From Oscillospiraceae bacterium (lineage in GTDB: Bacteria; Bacillota; Clostridia; Oscillospirales; Oscillospiraceae), in assembly GCA_902779945.1 (NCBI GenBank), contig CACZDN010000015.1, positions 1 through 64,000 on the forward strand: DNA of 64,000 nucleotides, written 5' to 3'. The notes below the pieces were generated by a model that saw only the letters and a list, made by a program, of their open reading frames with translations, was not told the origin of the DNA and made no database searches. A program made the translations under genes and the position numbers. Position 1 is the stretch's first letter, and every line of letters begins with the position of its first letter. Shown piece by piece: positions 33,031-40,542 of this stretch.

Positions 33031-33768
33031 TCACAGACGGCTGCGGTATTCATTTGCGCTCATATCGGTGAGCTTCTTGAAAACCTTGGCAAAATACGCA
33101 GGATCGGCATAGCCGACCATTTCCCCGATGTCTCCGATCTTCAGGCTGGGGTCTGCCAGCAGACGCCGGGCCTCTTCGATTCGCAGCGTGTTGAGAATAT
33201 CGTTGAAGCCCTTTCCGGCGTAACGGTTGAGAAGCTTCGACAGGTGCCACTGCGAGACATAGCAGACGTCCGCGAGCTCTGAAAGCGTCAGCTTCTCGGC
33301 ATAATGCTGCTGCATATAGGCGAGCGCGCGTCTGACAAGATAATGTCCGGCCTGCAGGCTGCCGGCGTTGTCCCCGGCATCATCGGCAGGCAGGGCGCGA
33401 ACGCGTTCGGTCATGGCGGAGAGCGCCTCCAGAATTTCATCCAGCTTCGAGGGCTTGAGAAGAAAGCGTGTGACGCCGAGGCGTATTGCCTCCTGCGCAT
33501 AGCTGAAATCCCGGTAGCCTGTCAAAACGGTAACCTGCATATCCGGAAACTCCGAGCGCAGCCCCGCTAGCATGGTCAGCCCATCCTGCCCGGGCATTCG
33601 GATATCGGTAAAGACGATATGGGGATGCACCCTGCGTATAAGCTCCGCACCGGAGGCCGCATCCTCTGCGGTACCCACGACCTCGCACGCATAGTCCTGC
33701 CAGGGGATCACCCTGCGCAGACCCTCCACGATCATGCGCTCATCGTCAATGAGCACCACGCGAACCAT
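33031..33768 (-). CDS. YesN-type response regulator with AraC HTH
   Basis: 245 residues. Receiver domain 1-125 with acidic IDDE, phospho-acceptor in FTDIRMPGQDG (about Asp55), Thr in VLTGY and Lys in LLKPSK. Residues 140-245 are an AraC double HTH (YAEKLTLSELADVCYVSQWHLSKLLNRYAGKGFNDIL...IGEMVGYADPAYFAKVFKKLT). It is the last gene of the locus; its kinase is encoded at 37265-38953 with the importer between them. It probably activates the importer and phosphorylase genes when substrate is sensed. GGAGGTGG precedes the ATG. Confidence 0.93.
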   Translation of the reverse strand: MVRVVLIDDERMIVEGLRRVIPWQDYACEVVGTAEDAASGAELIRRVHPHIVFTDIRMPGQDGLTMLAGLRSEFPDMQVTVLTGYRDFSYAQEAIRLGVTRFLLKPSKLDEILEALSAMTERVRALPADDAGDNAGSLQAGHYLVRRALAYMQQHYAEKLTLSELADVCYVSQWHLSKLLNRYAGKGFNDILNTLRIEEARRLLADPSLKIGDIGEMVGYADPAYFAKVFKKLTDMSANEYRSRL

Positions 33769-33841
33769 GCGACCACCTCCTGTAAGCCATTTTGAACAAC
33801 CTGCATGTCCGAAGGGAATACTCGTTTAAGCTGCTTTTATA

Positions 33842-34699
33842 TTAGCCTTTGACCGCGCCTGCCGTCAAGCCCTTGATGATATGCTTCTGCAGGCAGATAT
33901 AGACGATCAGCACCGGGATGAGCACCAGGACGACGGAGGATGCCATGAGGCCGTAGTTGACCCCGGCCTGCGAGCTGATCTCGTTGAGCAGCCCCGTAAT
34001 GGCGCGCTCCTGCGGGTAGCGCAGGAAGAAGGACTGGGTGAACAGATCGTTGTAGCTCCAGAGAAAGGCAAAGATCGCCACGGTGGCGAAGGAGGATTTG
34101 GCCGCCGGGATGATGATATAGAAGTAAATCTGAAAGACGTTGCAGCCGTCGAGATAGGCGCTCTCCTCGAGATCAATGGGCACCGACTGAATAAAGCCCA
34201 TGAGAATGATGATGGCAAAGCAGAGGTTTCCCGCAATCTGCGGGAGGATCACCGCCAGCAGACTCAGCCAGCGCCTGCCGGTCCCGGCGATGCCCAGCAT
34301 GACCTCCAGCCGGAAGACCGGGATGATGGTGGAGAAAACCGGGAACATCATGCCGGCCATGATGAGGCTGTAGAGAAAATCGCGGCCCCGAAAGCGGTAG
34401 CGCACCAGGCCGTAGGCGGCAAGCCCCGCGATGATCACGACGAAGACGGTGACCGTCCCGGAGATGAGAAAGCTGTTGAGATAGGCGTTTTTGAAATCCG
34501 CGCGCTGCCAGGCTGTGATATAGTTATCCCAGGTGAAGGAATCTCCCAGCGGGAGGGAGAAGGAATCCGAGAGGATCAGTCCCTTTTTGCGGAAGGAATT
34601 GAGCAGGACCCAGATAAAGGGATAGATCGTCGTCAGCGCCCAGAAGCAGAGGACAAGATAGGTCAGCACGCGCGGAATTTTTTTGATTCCGGTATTCAT
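33842..34699 (-). CDS. CUT1 sugar ABC importer permease (MalG-like)
   Basis: 285 residues, six membrane helices, with the inner-membrane permease EAA loop as EESAYLDGCNVFQIYFYIIIPAAK. The N-terminus TIYPFIWVLLNSFRKKG is typical of MalG/AraQ permeases. It pairs with the MalF-like protein encoded just upstream (12-base gap) and the binding protein at 35721-36971. No ATPase gene is present, so a shared MsmK/UgpC-like ATPase elsewhere is needed. Confidence 0.92.
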   Translation of the reverse strand: MNTGIKKIPRVLTYLVLCFWALTTIYPFIWVLLNSFRKKGLILSDSFSLPLGDSFTWDNYITAWQRADFKNAYLNSFLISGTVTVFVVIIAGLAAYGLVRYRFRGRDFLYSLIMAGMMFPVFSTIIPVFRLEVMLGIAGTGRRWLSLLAVILPQIAGNLCFAIIILMGFIQSVPIDLEESAYLDGCNVFQIYFYIIIPAAKSSFATVAIFAFLWSYNDLFTQSFFLRYPQERAITGLLNEISSQAGVNYGLMASSVVLVLIPVLIVYICLQKHIIKGLTAGAVKG

Positions 34700-34711
34700 A
34701 TTCCCGCCTCC

Positions 34712-35638
34712 CTACAGATCGTCCGAGGGTCTGAAGACACGGTTGGCTATATTGGACAGCACCACGCCGAGCACCACGATCAGCACCGCGATGGTGGAGC
34801 CATAGTCCACATTCATGCGGTTGAAGGTCTGATCGTACATGTAGGTGCCGGTGAGCCAGCCCCTGTTTTCCGGCATCCCGGCGCCGAACATGACCCAGGG
34901 CAGGTCGAAGACCTTGAGCGCGCCCGTGATGGCCAGCACCAGACAGGTACACAGCACATTCCGCAGCAGCGGCAGGGTGATGTAGCGCGTGCGCTTCCAG
35001 CCGTCCGCCCCGTCCAGCGCGGCCGCCTCAAAGAGGTCGGGGGAGATGTTGTTGAGCCCCGTGACCAGAATGACAAAGTAGAAGCCCACATACTGCCACA
35101 TGACCGGCATGAACATCGTGAACAGAAAATGCGCCTGGTCCTTCCAGTCCAGCCACTGTACCAGCACCTTGCCGCTGGGCTTGACCTCACTGGGGAGCCT
35201 GCCGAGACTCAGCAGGAGCTGATTGACCATGCCGCCCTTGTAGAGAAAGATGAGGTTGAACATGAGTCCCAGCGCGGTGGCGGAGATCACGATGGGGAAG
35301 AAGTAGACCGTGCGGAAAAACTGTGCGCCGACGCGGATCGTGTCCACCAGCAGGGCGAGGATCAGCGCGATGCCGACCTGGAACACGATGGTGCACAGCG
35401 TCAGCAGCAGGGTGTTTTTGAGCGCCGTGCGCATATTGGGATCGGTAAAGAGCCGCTGATAGTTCTCGTACCAGGGCGTGTTGAGCCCCTGGGACGCGCG
35501 CCCTAGTCCGCCGATTTTCAAAAAGGTGTTGACCACGTTCTGGAAAAAGGGATAGTAGAGAAAGACGATCAGAAAGGCAAAGGCGGGGATCAGGAAAACC
35601 AGCAGCGGCTTTTTGTTTTTATAGATCATGGAGTTCAT
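34712..35638 (-). CDS. CUT1 sugar ABC importer permease (MalF-like)
   Basis: 308 residues, six membrane helices. Start KKPLLVFLIPAFAFLIVFLYYPFFQNVVNTF is typical of MalF/LacF/UgpA permeases; the EAA loop is FEAAALDGADGWKRTRYITLPLLR. It forms the heterodimeric channel with the following MalG-like permease. Between this gene and the binding-protein gene is a hairpin that may reduce read-through, giving more binding protein than permease. Confidence 0.92.
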   Translation of the reverse strand: MNSMIYKNKKPLLVFLIPAFAFLIVFLYYPFFQNVVNTFLKIGGLGRASQGLNTPWYENYQRLFTDPNMRTALKNTLLLTLCTIVFQVGIALILALLVDTIRVGAQFFRTVYFFPIVISATALGLMFNLIFLYKGGMVNQLLLSLGRLPSEVKPSGKVLVQWLDWKDQAHFLFTMFMPVMWQYVGFYFVILVTGLNNISPDLFEAAALDGADGWKRTRYITLPLLRNVLCTCLVLAITGALKVFDLPWVMFGAGMPENRGWLTGTYMYDQTFNRMNVDYGSTIAVLIVVLGVVLSNIANRVFRPSDDL

Positions 35639-35672
35639 GGCTGCACCGTCCTGTGAGAAAGGATAACGGAAA

Positions 35673-35700
35673 CAAGGCTGCTGCTTTCGCAGCAGCCTTG
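35673..35700 (-). terminator. Attenuator hairpin between binding protein and permeases
   Basis: Perfect 11-bp stem CAAGGCTGCTG / CAGCAGCCTTG with a 6-base loop and no T-run. Its place between an SBP gene and its permeases is typical of partial terminators or mRNA-stabilising hairpins. Confidence 0.65.
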
Positions 35701-35720
35701 TCGGTTGCGTGTCGGTAAGC

Positions 35721-36971
35721 TCAGTTCAGAGCGATGGCGGCGGCAACGGCGTCCCGCGCGCTCAGCTTGCCGGTGACCACGTTCTGGATGTTCCCGAAGA
35801 GGTCAGCCTTGGCTTCGCCGGTGATGGTATCCTGCACGGCGCCGGCAATGGCGGTGATATTGGCGTTTGCGTCCGCGGCGGACTGCTGCAGGGGATTGAG
35901 GCCCGCGGGCTTGGCGCCGTTAATCAGGGCGGTGACCTCGGTGGTGACGAAGGTGCTCAGGACCTCGTCGGAGGTGAGCTGGGAGACGAACTCCACGGCG
36001 GCCTCGCGCTTTGCGGGATCGTCCCACGCCTTGCGGGTGATGAAATAGCCCATGGAGATGCCGCCGATGGCCTCGGAGGCCTTGCGCTCGCCCCTGGCGG
36101 GGACGTAAGAGATCGCAAAGTCGCCCAGATCCGCCGCATTCTCGGTGAAGTAACCGACCTTCCAGGAGCCGTCAATGAGGAAGGCGGCCTCGCCCTGGTT
36201 GAACATTTCAACAGTCTCGGCGTCGGAGGCGGTCAGCGTGTTGGCGGGGAAATACCCGGCCTCGTAGAGCGCCTTGAAATCCTCCAGCGCGGCGACCCAT
36301 TTGGCGCCGGCGGCGTCCTCCACGGAAACGGGGACATCGAGGTGATTGGCGACGGTGCCGTTATTCATGACCAGGAACTCGAACCAGTAATGGGGAACCT
36401 CCACGAGGGAGCAGGCGATCGGGGTATAGCCGTTATCCTTGATGGTTTCGCAGTCGGCGAGGAACTGATCCCAGGTATAGTCGGGGCCCGGGACCTCGAT
36501 GCCGCAGTCGGAAAGAACGGTCCTGTTGACAAACATGTTCTCCCAGTAGCCGTAGGAGGGCACTGCATACTGCCTGCCGTCGGAGGCGACTGCCAGCATA
36601 CTGTCGCGCATATTGGTGGCGTAGTCGGGGTACTCGGCGCGGATCTCCTCAATGGAGACGACCTTGCCGGCGGAGATGAAGGGTTCGGCGTCGGCGTTGG
36701 TGAAGAAGAAAAGGACGTCGGGCTCGGAGCCGGTCTCAAAGTCGGTCAGGACCTTGGCCTTCCACTCCTCGTTGGAGGTGGCGGAGCCGTCGTTGACCTT
36801 GTTGCCGGTGGAAGCCTCATAGGCCTTGACGGCGGCCTCGAAATTGCCGCGGTTTCCGTCGTCGCCTCCGTATGAGGTGACAACGTTCAGCGTCACGCCG
36901 TCGGCATACGCGACAGCGCCGAGACCCAGGACCATGACCAGGGCCAGAAGCAGAGCAAGCGCTTTTTTCAT
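35721..36971 (-). CDS. CUT1 extracellular sugar-binding protein without lipobox
   Basis: 416 residues. Signal peptide MKKALALLLALVMVLGLGAV-AYA ends in a type I site (AYA-DG) with no Cys, unlike the lipoprotein signal usual for Firmicute binding proteins. The mature part fits the UgpB/MalE class (FETGSEPDVLFFFTNADAEPFISAGKVVSIEEI, GKVV, WDDPAKREAAVEFVSQL). It delivers an oligosaccharide to the two permeases. In view of the ChbP-like phosphorylase in the locus the ligand may be a GlcNAc- or glucose-based disaccharide. GGAGAATG precedes the start; longer in-frame starts lie in intergenic sequence. Confidence 0.92.
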   Translation of the reverse strand: MKKALALLLALVMVLGLGAVAYADGVTLNVVTSYGGDDGNRGNFEAAVKAYEASTGNKVNDGSATSNEEWKAKVLTDFETGSEPDVLFFFTNADAEPFISAGKVVSIEEIRAEYPDYATNMRDSMLAVASDGRQYAVPSYGYWENMFVNRTVLSDCGIEVPGPDYTWDQFLADCETIKDNGYTPIACSLVEVPHYWFEFLVMNNGTVANHLDVPVSVEDAAGAKWVAALEDFKALYEAGYFPANTLTASDAETVEMFNQGEAAFLIDGSWKVGYFTENAADLGDFAISYVPARGERKASEAIGGISMGYFITRKAWDDPAKREAAVEFVSQLTSDEVLSTFVTTEVTALINGAKPAGLNPLQQSAADANANITAIAGAVQDTITGEAKADLFGNIQNVVTGKLSARDAVAAAIALN

Positions 36972-37105
36972 GTTGACATTCTCCTTTTTTTGAATGTGTC
37001 GTTGACAAATCCCGTGAATTGTCCATGACTGTATTATAGAGGAGAACGGGAAAAGGCGTGAGATTTGTTCTTGCTTTTTCTTGTCTTTTTTTGCTGCATT
37101 TTTAA

Positions 37106-37264
37106 GGCAACACCGCACAATCCGTCTGCGGCATCTCCTGGAAAACTTGCGCCCTGATTTCGAGCCTTTTTCTTGAGGTACACAAAGTACATCTGCGAAA
37201 AAGCGCCTTTATCAGAACCCAAATTTTCTCAGGGTCTGTTCTTGCCGAATTATGCGCTATTGCC
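37106..37264. mobile_element. Family B-type element abutting the histidine kinase gene
   Basis: Ends GGCAACACCGCACAA and, reversed, GGCAATAGCGCATAATTCGG. 159 bp, so longer than other B copies, and it contains both the GAGCCTTTTTCTTGAGGTAC and the AACCCAAATTTTCTCAGG segments. Flanked by TTAA on both sides (37102-37105 and 37265-37268). The TAA stop of the kinase gene lies in the right TTAA. Confidence 0.8.
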
Positions 37265-38953
37265 TTAAGGCTGCGCCGCAGGGAAACGCACCCGGGCAAG
37301 AACACTGTCGGCGCCGGACTGGCAGAGCGTGAGGCTGCCCTTCTCCCCGTACAGGAGATCAAGACGCTGCTTGACGTTCCGAATGCCGACCTGCCCGGAG
37401 AGCGCCGTATCCGCAATGTCGGAGGAGAGCATCTGCGTGATCTGCCGCAGATCCCCGTCGCTGAGCGTGCCGTCGTGCTCGACCTCGAGCACGACGAAGG
37501 CCCCCTCCCGTCTGGCGCGGATACACAGCAGCCCGCCGTGCCGGGCGGTGAGATCGTGCTCTACGGCGTTTTCCACCAGCGGCTGGAGAATCAGCCTCGG
37601 CACCGCCGCGTCGAGCATGGTTTCGTCGATCTCCCTCTCGATCACCAGCCGCTCGCCCAGGCGCTCGCGTATGATGTAGAGATAGGCGTCCACATAGCTG
37701 AGCTCTTCCCGCAGGGGGATCTGTCCCCGGCCGTCCCGGTCGAGCGCCGCGTTGAGCATGACCGACAGCGCCTCGATCATCGCGCTCACGCGCTCATCAC
37801 CCGCAAGCCGCGCCTCCCAGTTGATGACCTCCAGGGTATTGTTGAGAAAATGCGGGTTGATCTGGGACTGCAGTGCTTTGACGCGCGCCTGCTGCAGAGC
37901 CTGCTGCTCCAGGACGGAGCGCTCAAACTGGTTTTTCAGCTCGGAGGACATGCTGTTGAAATGCCGGTAGATACGCTGAAGCTCCAGGCTTCTGGGGCTG
38001 TCCGCGATCTGCCAGCCGCGCTCTCCGTTCTGGAGTCTGGCGGTCGCCTCCACCAGAGCCTCCACCGGCCTTGTCACATATTTGCGAAACAGCAGGATCA
38101 TCACACCCAGCAGCGGCAGCACCAGCAGCACGACCGCCAGGATGGCGTTTTGCAGCCAGGGCATGTCGCGGAAGATGTCAAAGGGCGCAAGACTTGCGTC
38201 CAGCGTAAGCGTATGCCCGGGCAGGTCCCCCGTGAAATGAAAACCATACGCGCCAGCGGTGCTTTCCTCAAAACGATGCAGACCGTCTGCATCCAGCACC
38301 AGCCCGTCCAGCGTAAGGCGCGTATCGCCCGGCAACGCACGCATGGCGTCAGACAGCGTCTGACCGTCCACAAGCTGCACGACGGTCGCATAAGGCTGAA
38401 AGCGGCTGTCAAGCAGATTGCGGGCGATATAGAGATCGCCGTCCACCGTGAAAAAGCGGATCTCCGTGTCGGCGTCGCGCATGGCCTCCAGAATGACCGG
38501 TTCGGTGCTGTGATGGTAGTTTCGCGGCAGACTGTAGCCCGTAATGCCGCTGCTCATCACATAGGGATAGATGCCCACCTCTTCCCAGAAGCTGATGAAC
38601 ACGGCCTTGTACCGCTCCTCCCGGCCAAAGCTCTGCGCGAGATAGCCGTTGATGCTGCGGTACAGCGCGGCCTTGTCCCCGTCCTGCTGCCAGGCGCGGT
38701 AAGCTGCCCGGACTACCCCGTCGTAGCTGACGGCTTTGGAATCGGTAAAGGCCGTGTCCAGATGCGTTTCAAGCTGCCGGAGGGTATAACCCGCGTCCGT
38801 CTCCAGCCGCCGGGCCATCTCATTTTCGTAATTCAGGCGCAGCAGGAAACCGGCGACCGCCACGATCATCACGATCGGCACGACCCAGCAGATCAGGACC
38901 GTGATCACCAGCCTCGAGCGCAGGGAACGCAGCGGCTTTCCGTTTGGGGCCAT
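37265..38953 (-). CDS. YesM-type sensor histidine kinase
   Basis: 562 residues. Membrane helices at about 15-35 and 270-292 frame an extracellular Cache-like sensor. HAMP region VTRPVEALVEATARLQNGE, then the His_kinase phospho-acceptor ALQSQINPHFLNNTLEVINW and a HATPase with LQPLVENAVEHDL and a short GIRNVKQRL (G2-like) segment. This is the LytS/YesM class that pairs with YesN regulators. ATG at 38953 has GGGAGG 7 bases upstream; an in-frame TTG at 38980 falls in a repeat end and is less likely. It lies between the phosphomutase and importer genes and likely senses the imported sugar. Confidence 0.92.
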   Translation of the reverse strand: MAPNGKPLRSLRSRLVITVLICWVVPIVMIVAVAGFLLRLNYENEMARRLETDAGYTLRQLETHLDTAFTDSKAVSYDGVVRAAYRAWQQDGDKAALYRSINGYLAQSFGREERYKAVFISFWEEVGIYPYVMSSGITGYSLPRNYHHSTEPVILEAMRDADTEIRFFTVDGDLYIARNLLDSRFQPYATVVQLVDGQTLSDAMRALPGDTRLTLDGLVLDADGLHRFEESTAGAYGFHFTGDLPGHTLTLDASLAPFDIFRDMPWLQNAILAVVLLVLPLLGVMILLFRKYVTRPVEALVEATARLQNGERGWQIADSPRSLELQRIYRHFNSMSSELKNQFERSVLEQQALQQARVKALQSQINPHFLNNTLEVINWEARLAGDERVSAMIEALSVMLNAALDRDGRGQIPLREELSYVDAYLYIIRERLGERLVIEREIDETMLDAAVPRLILQPLVENAVEHDLTARHGGLLCIRARREGAFVVLEVEHDGTLSDGDLRQITQMLSSDIADTALSGQVGIRNVKQRLDLLYGEKGSLTLCQSGADSVLARVRFPAAQP

Positions 38954-38974
38954 GAGAAGACCTCCCATTATCTT

Positions 38975-39113
38975 CTTCAATAAAACGATTGATAAGGCAA
39001 CACCGCATAATTCGGCGAGAGCAAATTCCGAGAAAAATTGGGTTCTGACGATGGCAGTTTTTTGCAGGAATACTTTGTGTATTGCAAGAAACTAAGCCGG
39101 CGCTTTATTGAAG
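38975..39113. mobile_element. Composite A/B-type repeat between kinase and phosphomutase genes
   Basis: Outer inverted repeats CTTCAATAAAACG and CGCTTTATTGAAG (one mismatch) resemble the A1 ends. Inside, AAGGCAACACCGCATAATTCGG to GGAATACTTTGTGTATTGCA is family B sequence without its right end. Inserted inside an operon, directly upstream of the kinase ribosome binding site. Confidence 0.7.
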
Positions 39114-39120
39114 ACCGGGC

Positions 39121-40530
39121 TTACAGCCTGAGCAACTCCCGCCAGGCTGCGATCAGGGCTTCCGCGCGCTCCGCGCGCTCCGCCTCGGCAGCCATGCGCA
39201 GCAGCGGCTCGGTGCCGGAAAAACGGCAGATCACCCAGCTTTCGTCGGAAAACCAGAGCTTTACCCCGTCGCTGCGGTCGATCTTCCGGATGCCGTCAAG
39301 CGCCGGCAGGAGCTCCCTTTCAAACAGCAGCGTTTTCAGCTCCTCCTTGCGGGCGGGCGTCATCCTGAAATCGGCCTCGCGGTACTGCAGCTCCCCGTAG
39401 GCGTCGGTGATCTCCCGGTAGAGCGCGGAGATGGACTTGCCGGTCACGGCCAGCATCTCGGTCAGGAGCGTGGCGGCATAGATGCCGTCCTTGCCGGAGA
39501 TATGTCCGCGCACCGCCATGCCGCCGGAGCTCTCGCCGCCGATCACGGCGTCGGTCTCGCTCATTTTGGCGGAGACATATTTGAAGCCGACCGGCACCTC
39601 GTAGCAGGCCTGTCCCAGACCTGCCGCCACGCGGTCAAGCAGATGCGTGGTGGAATTGTTGCGCACGCACGGTCCCTGCCAGCCGCGGTATTTGACAAGG
39701 TAATAATACAGCAGCACCAGCAGGGTGTTGGGATGGATGAAGCCGCCCGTCTCGTCGATGACGCCGAGCCTGTCCGCGTCGCCGTCGGTCGCCACGCCGA
39801 GGTCGCAGTGACGGTCGGTCACATAGTTGGAGAGAGAAACCAGGGTGCGGGCATTCGGGGCGGGGAGCTTCCCGCCGAAGAGCGTGTCATGGCGGTCGTG
39901 GATGACCTCCAGATCACAGCGGCAGGTCATCAGGATCGTGCGCAGGCAGGTCTGGCTCACCCCGTACATGGGATCGAGGGCGATGCGAAGCCGGGCGCGC
40001 TTGATCGCCTGCGTGTCCACAAGCTCCAAAATGCTGTCGATATAGGCGTTGGCGGTGTTGTCCTCCCGTACGAGACCCTGCCGCAGCGCATCCTCATAGT
40101 CGATGCTCCGGATGGCGCTCTCGTCGACCTGCGCGATCTCCGCCTCGAGGCGGTTCGTGAAGGACTTGTCCGCGTCGCGGCCGCCGGCGGTGAAGAGCTT
40201 GACGCCGTTGTAGATGGCCGGGTTGTGGCTCGCGGTGACCATGAGACCGTAGGGCATGTTCATCGTCTTGACCGTGTACATGATAAGCGGGGTCGGGGAG
40301 GAGCGGTTGATCATCAGCACGCGGCAGCCGTTTGCCGCAATCACCTCCGCCAGCCAGTGGGCCGATTCCTTGGAGAGAAAGCGCCGGTCATATCCGATGC
40401 AGAGCTCCGCGCCGTTCAAGCCCTCCTTGTCCATCAGGCGGCACAGTCCCGCCGCGAGCAGCCGGAGATTTGCCTTTGTAAAGCCGTCGGCGATGACGGC
40501 GCGCCAGCCGCCGGTTCCGAATTGCAGCAT
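39121..40530 (-). CDS. Phosphohexomutase (phosphoglucomutase/phosphomannomutase family)
   Basis: 469 residues, four-domain alpha-D-phosphohexomutase. Motifs: MLQFGTGGWRAV at the start, catalytic serine loop TASHNPA (about 100), metal loop DGDADRLG (about 245), sugar loop GGESSGGM (about 325), phosphate loop RFSGTEPLLR (about 445). It should convert the sugar-1-phosphate made by the adjacent GH94 phosphorylase to the 6-phosphate; if the substrate is chitobiose this would be GlcNAc-1-P to GlcNAc-6-P. The gene starts 12 bases after the phosphorylase stop with AAGGAGGA upstream, so the two are clearly one operon. Confidence 0.93.
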   Translation of the reverse strand: MLQFGTGGWRAVIADGFTKANLRLLAAGLCRLMDKEGLNGAELCIGYDRRFLSKESAHWLAEVIAANGCRVLMINRSSPTPLIMYTVKTMNMPYGLMVTASHNPAIYNGVKLFTAGGRDADKSFTNRLEAEIAQVDESAIRSIDYEDALRQGLVREDNTANAYIDSILELVDTQAIKRARLRIALDPMYGVSQTCLRTILMTCRCDLEVIHDRHDTLFGGKLPAPNARTLVSLSNYVTDRHCDLGVATDGDADRLGVIDETGGFIHPNTLLVLLYYYLVKYRGWQGPCVRNNSTTHLLDRVAAGLGQACYEVPVGFKYVSAKMSETDAVIGGESSGGMAVRGHISGKDGIYAATLLTEMLAVTGKSISALYREITDAYGELQYREADFRMTPARKEELKTLLFERELLPALDGIRKIDRSDGVKLWFSDESWVICRFSGTEPLLRMAAEAERAERAEALIAAWRELLRL

Positions 40531-40542
40531 GTCGATTCCTCC

